Positions 7,735 through 15,908 of a stretch of DNA of 64,000 bases are shown here, in pieces. How positions within the stretch are numbered: position 1 is the first letter of the stretch; each line of letters begins with the position of its first letter. Below the pieces are notes generated by a model that was not told the DNA's origin, did not search any database, and saw only the letters and a list, made by a program, of their open reading frames with translations. The position numbers were made by a program, and so were the translations under genes. The stretch covers positions 186,001 to 250,000 of the forward strand of contig JAGVKQ010000017.1 in assembly GCA_020050435.1 (NCBI GenBank), read 5' to 3'. This DNA comes from Candidatus Caenarcanales bacterium. Its GTDB lineage: Bacteria; Cyanobacteriota; Vampirovibrionia; 2-02-FULL-35-15.

Positions 7735-8643
7735 TTAGCTTGGCCTCACCTTTTTTGGTTTCACTTTCATAAGCCTATCCAACTCTCTTACAGATGTTAT
7801 TAACTTCATTGGAAGAAATCCTTCTTGTACTACTATATCCTGACCTTCAGGACTTAATACATAGTAAATGTATGCTAATTCCAAACCAGAAGCATCTTTT
7901 TTTATTACATAATAAAGATATCTATATAAAGGATATTCACCTTTATACGCTGCAGCATAAGTTGGTGGATCACCATCTAAAGGAATAGCTTTTATTCTGG
8001 AATCTAAATAGCTAAATGGAAGATATCCAATAGCATATTTTGAATGGGTTAAATTTAATTTCATTTCTGAACTTGAATTTGTAACTACTGACATTAAAGT
8101 AATAGGAATACCTTTGGTCTTTTTTTCTCTTGATTTCCCCATAACAAGTTCTTCAATTGCTGCTCTTGTCCCAGAACCAGCAGAATCATTAATTAATTGA
8201 ATTGGTTTATCAATTGGCACTCCGAGCTCTTTCCAATTTTTAATTTTTCCAGATAAAATGCCTCTTAATTGTTCCATTGTTATATTAGATATTGGATTTT
8301 GTGGATGAACTACTATAGCAATGGCATCTCTTGATATCTTATAGATTTTTAGTTTCTTTTTTTCAACATCAGAAAGTTTTCTTGAGCTTGCACCGATCTG
8401 AGCGATGCCACTTAAAACAGCATTTATACCAGCAGTTGATCCACCACCCTGAACTAAAATATCTGCTACGCCTTTTTTTTGATAGTGTGTTGCTAAATGT
8501 TCCGACAAAGGGAGTAAAGTGGTAGAGCCCACGATTACTAAGCGAGGGTTTTTAGAGAAAGATTTATAAGCAAAGATTAAGGATACAGCCAGTAAAAAAC
8601 TAGTTAACAATACTAATCTACTTATGTTTTTTATATTAATCAA
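7735..8643 (-). CDS. PstS-type phosphate-binding protein
   Basis: This resembles the periplasmic phosphate-binding protein PstS (type II binding fold). Key features are the start of the mature protein, LVIVGSTTLLPLSEHLATHY; QGGGSTAGI (about residue 65); and NDSAGSGTRAAIEELV (about 152), the phosphate-contacting SGTR region. An uncleaved or cleavable N-terminal hydrophobic segment (residues 8-26) exports it. It is the first gene of a three-gene minus-strand operon with two LivK-type binding proteins, but no pstC, pstA or pstB is present. It might feed a transporter encoded elsewhere or act as a sensor. Divergent from recN, with 54 bases between them. Confidence 0.85.
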   Translation of the reverse strand: MINIKNISRLVLLTSFLLAVSLIFAYKSFSKNPRLVIVGSTTLLPLSEHLATHYQKKGVADILVQGGGSTAGINAVLSGIAQIGASSRKLSDVEKKKLKIYKISRDAIAIVVHPQNPISNITMEQLRGILSGKIKNWKELGVPIDKPIQLINDSAGSGTRAAIEELVMGKSREKKTKGIPITLMSVVTNSSSEMKLNLTHSKYAIGYLPFSYLDSRIKAIPLDGDPPTYAAAYKGEYPLYRYLYYVIKKDASGLELAYIYYVLSPEGQDIVVQEGFLPMKLITSVRELDRLMKVKPKKVRPS

Positions 8644-8683
8644 AGAATTTTACCCAAATCTACTAATCAGCCCTAAATCCTAT

Positions 8684-8689
8684 TATAAT
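8684..8689 (+). promoter_or_regulatory. recN -10 box
   Basis: TATAAT ends eight bases before the recN ATG, and no Shine-Dalgarno sequence is present. I see no good -35 box at the usual distance. Geometry suggests a leaderless transcript. Confidence 0.55.
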
Positions 8690-8697
8690 GGATATAT

Positions 8698-10467
8698 ATG
8701 CTTAGACAGCTTTCAGTAAAAAACTTTGCAATAATTGACGACATAGAAATTAACTTTAAAGAAGGTCTGACTGTTATCACTGGTGAAACAGGTGCAGGTA
8801 AATCTATTATTGCTGATGCTATTGATTTTTTACTCGGTGACAGGGTAAGTACTGACATCATAAAAAGTGGAACAGATAAAGCAATTGTAGAAGGTGTTTT
8901 TGCTATCGTGGGGTCAAGCAATGATTCGATTTTACAAAAGTATCTCGCTGAAAATGGTTTTATGGATGATAACTCAAGTGAGCTTTTTCTAAGCAGGGAA
9001 TTATCACAACAAGGCTCCAAAGTAAGAATAAATGGATCGTTGGGAAATGTTTCTCAGCTAAACAAGCTTAGAGAATATTTAATTGAGGTTCATAAACAAA
9101 GTGAACATATAGAACTAATGAAAAGTGAAAAGCAACTTGAAATTTTAGATAGCTTTGGGGACGATAAACACAAAATTTTACTTAGTGAGTATAAATTAAA
9201 ACATGAACACTATATAAACTTAAAAAAGCGATTTGAGGATTTTATTGAAAATTCAAGTGCTATAAGTAAAAAAGTCACTGACCTTGAATATGAAGTTAAA
9301 GAAATAAAGCAAGCAAAAATAAAAGATACAAATGAAGAAGAAGTACTAGGGGGAAAAAGAGAATTACTCTTAAACAAAAAAGATTTAATTGAAAATACAA
9401 ATCAAATTTATGAACTCATTAACGGTGACGGACAATCTCTTTTAGCTTCAATAAGTCAAATCAAAAAAATCTTACAAAAAAATTCTGAATATGATAAGTC
9501 TTTCGAGCCTTACATAAAAAGTATTGAAAACACTTCTGCAGAAATCAAAGAACTATCTTCTTTTACCAGCAATTACAGCGAATCAATCGATTCAGGTGAA
9601 AACAATCTAGAAGAAATAGAAGAAAGGCTAGATCTCTTTTATAAATTAAAGAAAAAATATGGGAAGAGCCTTGAAGATATTTTAAATTATTTAGAAAAAG
9701 CAGAAAATGAGCTGGAAGAACTAAAAGAAAGCGGCACGTCAAAAGAAAAGATTGAAAATACTTATAAAGAATGTGAGCAAGAGTTAGATAATCTAGGGAG
9801 TAAGATTTCAGACAATAGGGAGAAATTTACAAAGACTTTTGTAGATAAAATAAATGAGGAGTTACAGTCTTTAGGATTCAATTTAGCCGTTTTTATCGTT
9901 CAGTTTACAAAATGTGGTTTAACACCAGTTGGAAAAGAACAAATTCAATTTTTATTTAGTGCAAATCCAGATGAACCTCCTAAACCTCTTTTAAAGGTAG
10001 CTTCTGGTGGAGAACTTTCTAGAATTATGCTGGCTATAAAATCATGCACTTGTAAGGGCATGCCATGGCATGCCCCAACACAAGCCCCAACAGCCCCGAC
10101 AATGATATTTGATGAAATAGATGTAGGTATAAGTGGTGAAGTAGCTTCAACTGTAGCAAAAAAACTTTTTAAGATATCGAGAGGAAATCAAGTTATTTCT
10201 ATTACACATCAACCTATAATTGCAGCGATGGCAGATGAGCATTTATTTGTCCAAAAAGATACAAGCTCTGGAGTTACAAAAATATTTATTCTTGAAGTCA
10301 ATGAATCTAACAAGGCCGATGCAATAGCTCATCTTCTTGTCCCAGAAAAAAAAGTAAAGGATATATCAGAAGATGCAAGATCTTATGCCAAGTCTTTGAT
10401 AGAAAATGCTAAGAAAATCAAAGAAAACATATCAAAAGTATCTTTTTTAGGGCTGCCTACGTCTTAG
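8698..10467 (+). CDS. recN: DNA repair protein RecN
   Basis: RecN is an SMC-like ATPase that acts at DNA double-strand breaks. Residues 29-36 are the Walker A motif GETGAGKS. A long coiled-coil region fills the middle (about 150-380). The C-terminal half of the ATPase carries the signature SGGELSR (about 440), Walker B MIFDEIDVG (about 472) and the ISITHQP segment. Length (589 aa) is slightly above the usual 550-570. The excess includes about nine extra residues between the signature and Walker B, encoded by a 29-base palindrome (10052-10080), in the stretch CTCKGMPWHAPTQAPTAP. The reading frame stays open, so the protein is probably functional if the loop tolerates the insert. Confidence 0.95.
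   Translation: MLRQLSVKNFAIIDDIEINFKEGLTVITGETGAGKSIIADAIDFLLGDRVSTDIIKSGTDKAIVEGVFAIVGSSNDSILQKYLAENGFMDDNSSELFLSRELSQQGSKVRINGSLGNVSQLNKLREYLIEVHKQSEHIELMKSEKQLEILDSFGDDKHKILLSEYKLKHEHYINLKKRFEDFIENSSAISKKVTDLEYEVKEIKQAKIKDTNEEEVLGGKRELLLNKKDLIENTNQIYELINGDGQSLLASISQIKKILQKNSEYDKSFEPYIKSIENTSAEIKELSSFTSNYSESIDSGENNLEEIEERLDLFYKLKKKYGKSLEDILNYLEKAENELEELKESGTSKEKIENTYKECEQELDNLGSKISDNREKFTKTFVDKINEELQSLGFNLAVFIVQFTKCGLTPVGKEQIQFLFSANPDEPPKPLLKVASGGELSRIMLAIKSCTCKGMPWHAPTQAPTAPTMIFDEIDVGISGEVASTVAKKLFKISRGNQVISITHQPIIAAMADEHLFVQKDTSSGVTKIFILEVNESNKADAIAHLLVPEKKVKDISEDARSYAKSLIENAKKIKENISKVSFLGLPTS
10052..10080. repeat. Palindrome inserted in frame in recN
   Basis: GTAAGGGCATGCC and its near-inverse GGCATGCCCCAACA meet at an NcoI-like centre (CCATGG). 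It encodes CKGMPWHAPT between the RecN signature and Walker B motifs. It belongs to the dispersed family described under findings; the flank repeats GCCCCAACA once more directly after it. Confidence 0.8.
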
Positions 10468-10496
10468 AACTTAAGTCAGGGGTAAAATAAAACGAA

Positions 10497-10518
10497 GAGA
10501 CAATTCATGAATTGCCTC
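10497..10518. repeat. Short palindrome before the adk ribosome-binding site
   Basis: GAGACAATTC and GAATTGCCTC flank an ATG centre, with one mismatch. The core CAATTCATGAATTG is the same as in the copy before rplQ (14583). The adk Shine-Dalgarno AAGGAG starts five bases after it. Confidence 0.7.
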
Positions 10519-10532
10519 AAAAAAGGAGAAAA

Positions 10533-11216
10533 ATGGAAAGTCAAAAAAATGTAATCTTTTTCGGTGCTCCTGGAGTAGGCAAAGGAACTCAATCAAAAAA
10601 ACTTTCAGAGGAGTTAGATATTCCACATATTGATACAGGAAGTTTAATTAGAGAAGCCATTACTTCTGAATCTCCACTTGGTATAAAAGCAAAAAGCTTT
10701 GTAGAGGAAGGGAAACTTGTACCAGATGAGCTTGTAATAGATATGATTAGAGAAAAATTGATATTTCAAAAAAATAAAGGCTTTAAAGGCTTTGTTCTTG
10801 ATGGATTTCCTAGAACAATTGGGCAAGCTACAGCTCTTGATAATTTACTTGGGCTTTTAAAATTTAAAATTACTAAAGTTATAAATGTTCAGGCTCCAGA
10901 AGAAATTCTTATTGGTAGACTTAGCTCAAGAAGAACATGCACAAATAAATCCTGTGGAACTATTTATAATGTAATCACGCAAAAACCAGCTAAAGAGGGT
11001 TTATGTGATCATTGTGGATCCCCTTTATATCAAAGAAAAGATGACTCTGTTGAAGCAAGTAAACAAAGATTAGAAGAGTATCACACAAAGACTGCTCCTT
11101 TAGAAAAGTATTATAGAGACAAAAAAATAGTAGCTGATATAGATGGAACAAAATCTCCTGATGAAGTTTTTCAAGATATTATTGAGCTATTAAATTCTCC
11201 GGCTCCAGTAAAATAG
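10533..11216 (+). CDS. adk: Adenylate kinase
   Basis: Adk interconverts ATP plus AMP with two ADP in the cytoplasm. The P-loop GAPGVGKGTQ is near residue 10, the NMP-binding region includes DTGSLIRE, and DGFPRT is near residue 86. The LID domain is of the zinc type: CTNKSCG and CDHCG supply four cysteines (about residues 132-158). An ATG seven codons upstream is in frame, but AAGGAG lies directly before 10533, so this start is better. The gene precedes map, as in the cyanobacterial secY-adk-map-infA neighbourhood, although secY is not adjacent here. The 227-residue length is typical of the long, LID-containing class. Confidence 0.95.
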   Translation: MESQKNVIFFGAPGVGKGTQSKKLSEELDIPHIDTGSLIREAITSESPLGIKAKSFVEEGKLVPDELVIDMIREKLIFQKNKGFKGFVLDGFPRTIGQATALDNLLGLLKFKITKVINVQAPEEILIGRLSSRRTCTNKSCGTIYNVITQKPAKEGLCDHCGSPLYQRKDDSVEASKQRLEEYHTKTAPLEKYYRDKKIVADIDGTKSPDEVFQDIIELLNSPAPVK

Positions 11217-11224
11217 GATTCGAT

Positions 11225-11230
11225 TATAAT
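11225..11230 (+). promoter_or_regulatory. map -10 box
   Basis: TATAAT ends seven bases before the map ATG, inside the short gap after adk. No Shine-Dalgarno sequence is present, consistent with a leaderless internal promoter. Confidence 0.5.
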
Positions 11231-11237
11231 AGTACTG

Positions 11238-12023
11238 ATGTCAATTACTTTATTTCACAAGGACCAATTTGAAGCAATTAAAAAAGCTGGTTTATTAGCT
11301 GGTAAAGCTTTGGATCTTGCTTGCAGAAGTGTAAAAGCTGGAATGAGCACATGGGATTTAGATCAGATTGCTGAAGAGTGGATTAGGTCTCAAGGTGCCA
11401 TACCTACTTTTAAAGGTTACTCTGGATTCCCAGCAAGTTTATGTACATCAGTTAACCAAGAAGTAGTACATGGCATTCCAAATAAAAAAAAGATTTTAAA
11501 AGAAGGCGACATTGTAAGTCTTGATATTGGCGTAACAGTAAAAGAAAAATTTGATGGCACTGAATGGGGATACATAGGAGATACAGCAAGAACAGTTACA
11601 GTCGGAGAGGTAAGCAACTCTGTTAAAAAACTTTTAGAAGACACGGATCTTTCTCTTTATGAAGGAATAAAATGCTGCAAAGCAGGGATGACTATAAAAG
11701 ATATTTCAATCGCTGTTGAGAAAGTAGCAAAAAAAAATAATTATGGAATAGTAAGAATGTTTGGCGGTCATGGAATTGGGCCTAAATATCATTCTGATCC
11801 TTTTATCCCTAATTGGGCCGATTATTTTTCCTTCAATGACAACACAGAAATAAAACCCGGAATGTTACTTTGCATTGAACCAATGTTTAATCTGGGTGGA
11901 GATGATGTAAGAAAATTAAAAGATGACTGGACCATTGTCACTGCAGATCATAAGATGTCTGCACATTTTGAACATACGATTCTAATTACAGAGAATGAGT
12001 CTATCGTCACAACAAAGATATAA
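11238..12023 (+). CDS. map: Methionine aminopeptidase, type I
   Basis: Map removes the initiator methionine from nascent proteins. The metal ligands of the pita-bread fold are all present: Asp in SLDIGV (about residue 95), Asp in GDTARTV (about 113), His in GGHGIG (about 178), Glu in CIEPMF (about 213) and Glu in HFEHTI (about 245). HGIPN (about 78) supplies the substrate-site His. At 261 residues it is a standard bacterial type Ia enzyme without an N-terminal zinc finger. It sits between adk and infA. A TATAAT box seven bases upstream suggests its own leaderless transcript. Confidence 0.95.
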   Translation: MSITLFHKDQFEAIKKAGLLAGKALDLACRSVKAGMSTWDLDQIAEEWIRSQGAIPTFKGYSGFPASLCTSVNQEVVHGIPNKKKILKEGDIVSLDIGVTVKEKFDGTEWGYIGDTARTVTVGEVSNSVKKLLEDTDLSLYEGIKCCKAGMTIKDISIAVEKVAKKNNYGIVRMFGGHGIGPKYHSDPFIPNWADYFSFNDNTEIKPGMLLCIEPMFNLGGDDVRKLKDDWTIVTADHKMSAHFEHTILITENESIVTTKI

Positions 12024-12050
12024 GTAAGTACTTCTATCCTCTGTTTTCAG

Positions 12051-12059
12051 TGTTATAAT
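12051..12059 (+). promoter_or_regulatory. infA extended -10 promoter
   Basis: TGTTATAAT is an extended -10 element (TGn plus TATAAT). It ends seven bases before the GTG start of infA, and there is no Shine-Dalgarno sequence. An extended -10 can function without a good -35 box. Confidence 0.6.
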
Positions 12060-12066
12060 CTTCCTC

Positions 12067-12321
12067 GTGCCTAAAGACGTCATAGAATTTGAAGGTGTAA
12101 TAAAAGAATCATTGCCAAATGCAATGTTTAGGGTAGAGCTTGAAAATGGACATTTGGTATTAGCTCATATATCAGGAAAAATTAGGAAAAACTTTATAAA
12201 AATCCTACCTGGTGATAGAGTTAAAGTTGAACTTACGCCGTATGACTTAAATAGGGGAAGAATTACTTACAGAGTCCAAGAAAAAAGAGGATATACTGTT
12301 CAAGAAGAAGGAAAGAGTTAA
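12067..12321 (+). CDS. infA: Translation initiation factor IF-1
   Basis: IF-1 binds the A site of the 30S subunit during initiation. The OB-fold sequence is clear: [24 protein letters not shown], then [28 protein letters not shown], and GRITYR. The start is GTG; the second codon is Pro, as in other IF-1 proteins that lose the initiator Met. Residues after position 75 ([13 protein letters not shown]) form a short C-terminal extension beyond the usual 72. The gene is followed 14 bases later by rpmJ. It looks like a leaderless gene: an extended -10 box lies seven bases upstream. Confidence 0.95.
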   Translation: MPKDVIEFEGVIKESLPNAMFRVELENGHLVLAHISGKIRKNFIKILPGDRVKVELTPYDLNRGRITYRVQEKRGYTVQEEGKS

Positions 12322-12335
12322 GGAGTATTCTGGTC

Positions 12336-12449
12336 ATGAAACATAGAGCTTCAGTTAAAAAAATATGTGCAAAATGCAAAGTAATCAAACGCAAAGGCGT
12401 AATAATGGTTATTTGCGAAAATCCAAAGCATAAGCAAAAACAACATTAA
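12336..12449 (+). CDS. rpmJ: 50S ribosomal protein L36
   Basis: This 37-residue protein was found by translating the infA-rpsM gap. It begins [20 protein letters not shown] and ends NPKHKQKQH. The zinc-binding set is CAKC (residues 11-14), Cys 27 and His 32, so this is the zinc-containing form of L36. AAGGAG lies upstream (12320-12325) with about ten bases to the ATG. The position between infA and rpsM is the conserved one. A strong terminator follows at 12475. Confidence 0.95.
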   Translation: MKHRASVKKICAKCKVIKRKGVIMVICENPKHKQKQH

Positions 12450-12474
12450 TCGTATTCTTAAATGATATTCGTAC

Positions 12475-12504
12475 AGACGCCACAATGTGGCGTCTTCTCT
12501 ATTT
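12475..12504 (+). terminator. Terminator after rpmJ
   Basis: AGACGCCAC and GTGGCGTCT form a nine-pair GC-rich stem around an AAT loop, followed by TCTCTATTT. It separates the infA-rpmJ unit from rpsM, which has its own promoter. Confidence 0.8.
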
Positions 12505-12592
12505 AGACCTATATTATCTTCAGGATAAATTAGAAATACCAAATTTATATTCTATAAATTTACACCTATACAATTTTTTAATATGAAATACC

Positions 12593-12621
12593 TTGTAGGA
12601 ATTAGATAAAAAAGATAAAAT
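12593..12621 (+). promoter_or_regulatory. Promoter for the rpsM-rpoA operon
   Basis: TTGTAG (12593-12598), 17 bases, TAAAAT (12616-12621). It lies 77 bases before rpsM, giving a real leader, and follows the rpmJ terminator. GAAGGAAAG before the ATG is the ribosome-binding site. Confidence 0.6.
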
Positions 12622-12697
12622 TCTTCCCCTGCACTAATTTTTAACGATAAAATTAGAATGCTTAACAAAAGAAATTTGAAGGAAAGAGTAAAGAAAA

Positions 12698-13081
12698 ATG
12701 GCAAGACTTGCTGGCGTTGATATACCACAAAATAAAAGAGTTGAAATTGCACTTGGTTACATTTACGGAATAGGTAGAGCTGTAAGTAATGTAATTTTAG
12801 AAAAACTTGGAATTGATAAAAACAAAAGAACTAAAGATCTTACTGATGCTGAATTGAATAAGCTCAGAGAGGAAATTGAAAAAAATCATACTGTTGAAGG
12901 TGACTTAAGAAGAGTTGAAGGCCAAAACATAAAAAGATTAGGCGAAATTAATTGCTTAAGAGGAATCAGACATAGAAAAGGTTTACCAACAAGGGGCCAA
13001 AGAACAAAAACAAATGCAAGAACTAGAAGAGGCAGAAGAAAAACCATTGCAGGTAAGAAGATGACTCCAACAACTAAATAG
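12698..13081 (+). CDS. rpsM: 30S ribosomal protein S13
   Basis: S13 is in the head of the 30S subunit and contacts the P-site tRNA and the 50S subunit. The start [20 protein letters not shown] and the C-terminal basic tail with [20 protein letters not shown] are family hallmarks. The length (127 aa) is normal, and the ribosome-binding site is GAAGGAAAG. It is the first gene of the rpsM-rpsK-rpoA-rplQ operon behind its own promoter. Confidence 0.97.
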   Translation: MARLAGVDIPQNKRVEIALGYIYGIGRAVSNVILEKLGIDKNKRTKDLTDAELNKLREEIEKNHTVEGDLRRVEGQNIKRLGEINCLRGIRHRKGLPTRGQRTKTNARTRRGRRKTIAGKKMTPTTK

Positions 13082-13116
13082 AGATTAATCGGTAAAGAGT
13101 AAAGCAAGAGGACAAG

Positions 13117-13491
13117 ATGAAAGCAAAGAAAAAAGAAAAAAAACATATACCAATTGGAATGGTACATATCAATTCCACGTTTAATAACACCATTGTTACT
13201 GCAACAGACCAACAAGGCAATACAGTTGCATGGTCAAGTGCAGGTGCTTGTGGATATAAAGGAGCTAAAAAAGGAACACCTTTTGCAGCCCAACAAGCAG
13301 CAGAAAGCGTAGCAAGAAAAATTGTTGATGCTGGAATGAAGCATGTAGAAGTAGAAGTAAGTGGACCTGGATCAGGAAGAGAAACAGCAATAAGAGCACT
13401 ACAATCAGCAGGTCTTAGAGTTACAACACTTCGTGACGTAACACCAATTCCTCACAACGGTTGCAGAGCACCTAAAAGAAGAAGAGTATAG
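13117..13491 (+). CDS. rpsK: 30S ribosomal protein S11
   Basis: S11 forms part of the 30S platform near the E site. The sequence contains [41 protein letters not shown] and the C-terminal [18 protein letters not shown], all highly conserved. The length of 124 aa fits. GAGGACAAG is the ribosome-binding site. The next gene is rpoA; rpsD, which sits here in many bacteria such as E. coli, is absent, as in Cyanobacteria. The 76-base gap before rpoA contains an AGAC...GTCT hairpin. Confidence 0.97.
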   Translation: MKAKKKEKKHIPIGMVHINSTFNNTIVTATDQQGNTVAWSSAGACGYKGAKKGTPFAAQQAAESVARKIVDAGMKHVEVEVSGPGSGRETAIRALQSAGLRVTTLRDVTPIPHNGCRAPKRRRV

Positions 13492-13567
13492 AGACATGCT
13501 GTTGCAGGTCTAACATGGAAGACAGTTAACAACAAAAGTTTTTTAGATTTATACAAGGAGCAAATTA

Positions 13568-14572
13568 ATGAGTCAAATTACAATAAAGTGCCTGGAAAAC
13601 AAAACAAATAATGATGGTTCATTATTTGGAAGATTTTTAATAGAACCATTTGATAGAGGTTTTGGCACAACAATAGGTAATTCACTTAGAAGAATTCTTC
13701 TTTCTGGTATTCCAGGTTCTGCAGTAACTGGAGTAAGAATTGAAGGAGTAACTCACGAATTCTCATCCATTCAAGGTGTAATTGAAGACACCATTGATAT
13801 TATGCTAAACCTAAAAGGTTTAGTTGTTAAATCTTTTTCAGTAGAGCCTCAAACTTTAAGAATTGCAGCAAAAGGACCATGTACCGTTTTTGCTAGAGAC
13901 ATTCAACTTCCAGCAGATGTTCAAATTATTAATCCAGATTGGAAAATCGCAACTCTTGCTAGCAATGGCAAGCTTGATATGGAAATCACTGTAGAAAATG
14001 GTGTTGGTTATGTACAAGCTGATAAATCAAAAGCTCATAACAGACCAATTGACATGGTTCCAGTTGATGCGGTTTTCATGCCAATTAGAAAAGTTTCTTA
14101 TTCCATAGAACCAGGAAAATCATTAGAAGGTCAAGACTATGATCGTTTAGTTATGGACATTTGGTCAAATGGAAGCATTGAACCTACTATGGCTTTAGGT
14201 CAAGCTGCAGCTAAATTAATTGAAAAAATGGCACCGATTGCTCAATTCTCAGGCGAGTCAATAACCATTCAAGCTCAAGTTGAGCCAATTAAAATTGAAG
14301 AAGCTGTTGATCAAAGAAAAGCTTTAAGTATTGAAGAGCTTGAACTTTCAGTAAGAGCTTATAACTGCTTAAAGAGAGCAAATATTAATTCACTCGGTGA
14401 ATTATTAAGCCTTTCATACAATGAGCTTATGAATATTAAAAACTTTGGGAAGAAATCAGCTGATGAAGTTTTAGAAAGACTTCATGCAATGGGATTACAT
14501 CTTTCAGATGAAACAATTCCAGACAACATTCCTCCAGAAGCACTTGAAGAAAATGAAGCATTTGCTAATTAA
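13568..14572 (+). CDS. rpoA: RNA polymerase alpha subunit
   Basis: Alpha dimerises to nucleate RNA polymerase assembly, and its C-terminal domain contacts UP elements and activators. The N-terminal domain has GFGTTIGNSLRRILLSGIPG (about residue 31) and EGVTHEFSSI. The C-terminal domain, residues about 255-315, has IEELELSVRAYNCLKRANI and the helix-hairpin-helix KNFGKKSADEVLERL. The length is 334 aa, with a short acidic tail. The ribosome-binding site CAAGGAG lies seven bases before the ATG. The protein is intact and standard. Confidence 0.97.
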   Translation: MSQITIKCLENKTNNDGSLFGRFLIEPFDRGFGTTIGNSLRRILLSGIPGSAVTGVRIEGVTHEFSSIQGVIEDTIDIMLNLKGLVVKSFSVEPQTLRIAAKGPCTVFARDIQLPADVQIINPDWKIATLASNGKLDMEITVENGVGYVQADKSKAHNRPIDMVPVDAVFMPIRKVSYSIEPGKSLEGQDYDRLVMDIWSNGSIEPTMALGQAAAKLIEKMAPIAQFSGESITIQAQVEPIKIEEAVDQRKALSIEELELSVRAYNCLKRANINSLGELLSLSYNELMNIKNFGKKSADEVLERLHAMGLHLSDETIPDNIPPEALEENEAFAN

Positions 14573-14582
14573 AGAAAGGATA

Positions 14583-14602
14583 GGCAATTCATGAATTGCC
14601 CC
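14583..14602. repeat. Palindrome before the rplQ ribosome-binding site
   Basis: GGCAATTCATGAATTGCC is a perfect 18-base palindrome with the family right flank CCAACA. It is followed at once by AAAGGATAAGACA and the rplQ ATG, so the element lies in the leader right beside the Shine-Dalgarno site. Confidence 0.85.
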
Positions 14603-14618
14603 AACAAAGGATAAGACA

Positions 14619-14972
14619 ATGAGACATTTAAAAAAGAGAAACAAATTAGCACTACCTGCAGATCAAAGAAAAGCAATTCTTAGAAGTCTAGCAACCTCAG
14701 TTTTAAAAAGAGGTCAGATCAAGACTACTCTTGGAAGAGCTAAAGCAGTTCAAAGAGAAGTTGAGCATTTAATTACTCTTGCTAAAAAGGGTGATTTACA
14801 TTCTAGACGTCAAGCTGCTTCTTATATATATGAAAAAGAAGTAGTTAAAAAGCTATTCAATGAAACCGTCGGTGCATATAAGACGAAAAATGGTGGTTAC
14901 ACCAGAATCGTTAAAACTACACCTAGACGTGGCGATGCTGCACCTGCTGCAATACTTCAACTAGTAAGCTAA
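14619..14972 (+). CDS. rplQ: 50S ribosomal protein L17
   Basis: L17 lies near the peptide exit tunnel. MRHLKKRNKLALPADQRKAI, ITTLGRAKAVQREVEHLITLAKKGD-type sequence and the C-terminal GGYTRIVKTTPRRGDAAPAAILQLV are conserved. The length is 117 aa. AAAGG upstream of the ATG serves as ribosome-binding site, immediately after a palindromic repeat. It ends three bases before the dihydroorotate dehydrogenase start, so that gene is probably read through from the ribosomal operon. Confidence 0.97.
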   Translation: MRHLKKRNKLALPADQRKAILRSLATSVLKRGQIKTTLGRAKAVQREVEHLITLAKKGDLHSRRQAASYIYEKEVVKKLFNETVGAYKTKNGGYTRIVKTTPRRGDAAPAAILQLVS

Positions 14973-14975
14973 AGA

Positions 14976-15908
14976 ATGACAAACATAAATACAGACATAG
15001 GCAAGGTTAAATTAAAAAACCCTGTATTGCTTGCTTCTGGCACCTGTGGCATAGCAGGAAGAGAGTTTGAATCTTATTTTAATTTAAGTGACTTAGGTGG
15101 GATAGTTACTAAGAGTTTGAGTATAAATCCACGTACTGGAAATAGTACACCAAGAGTAGTTGAGATTCCTAACTGTGGAATATTAAACTCTATAGGGCTT
15201 CAAAACCCAGGCATTGATTACTTTATAAAAGAAGAACTTACTTATCTAAAAGAAAAAAACGCTACGATAATTTTAAATGTCGTGGGCGAAAGTATGGAAG
15301 ATTATTTAGCAGTTATAGATAAAATTAAAGATAAAAAAGAAATTACAGCTATAGAATTGAATCTTTCATGTCCTAATGTAGATGGTGGTTTAGACTTTAG
15401 TCAGGATCCTACAAAGACAAGTCAGCTAGTAAGTGAAGTTAAAAAATTAACCTCTATTCCTGTCTGGGCAAAACTTTCCCCGAACGTTACTGATATAACT
15501 CTTATTGCTAAAGCATGCATAGATAGCGGGGTTGAGGGGCTCACCCTTATAAATACTGTTATTGGACTTGCTCTAGATAAAAAAACTTTAAAGCCTGTCC
15601 TGCCCAGAGCTACAGGCGGCTACAGCGGACCAGCGATAAAACCGATTGCACTTCGCATGGTTTATCAAACTCATAAAAAATTTCCAAATACACCCATAAT
15701 AGGAATAGGCGGAATTCACACGACACAAGATGCGATCGAGTTTTTAGCATGTGGAGCTAGTGCTATTCAGATAGGAACAGCTAGCTTTAAAAATCCAAAA
15801 ACAAGTATTGAAATAATAGATGGATTAAAAAAATACATGGAAGAAAATAAGATTGCATCTGTAAAAGAGATTGTTGGACAGGCTCATGAGCAGTTAGCAG
15901 TTAAATAA
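14976..15908 (+). CDS. pyrD: Dihydroorotate dehydrogenase, class 1B catalytic subunit
   Basis: This FMN enzyme oxidises dihydroorotate to orotate in pyrimidine synthesis. Signs are NPVLLASGTCG (about residue 14), NSIGLQNPG (about 73), ELNLSCPNVDGG (about 127) with the catalytic Cys of class 1, GGYSGPAIKPIALRMVY (about 212), IGIGGI (about 244) and IQIGTA for FMN phosphate binding. The sequence is closest to class 1B (PyrDB), which normally pairs with the iron-sulfur/FAD subunit PyrK to use NAD; no pyrK is adjacent. It starts three bases after rplQ. The gene order rplQ-pyrD is not one I associate with a conserved operon. Confidence 0.92.
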   Translation: MTNINTDIGKVKLKNPVLLASGTCGIAGREFESYFNLSDLGGIVTKSLSINPRTGNSTPRVVEIPNCGILNSIGLQNPGIDYFIKEELTYLKEKNATIILNVVGESMEDYLAVIDKIKDKKEITAIELNLSCPNVDGGLDFSQDPTKTSQLVSEVKKLTSIPVWAKLSPNVTDITLIAKACIDSGVEGLTLINTVIGLALDKKTLKPVLPRATGGYSGPAIKPIALRMVYQTHKKFPNTPIIGIGGIHTTQDAIEFLACGASAIQIGTASFKNPKTSIEIIDGLKKYMEENKIASVKEIVGQAHEQLAVK

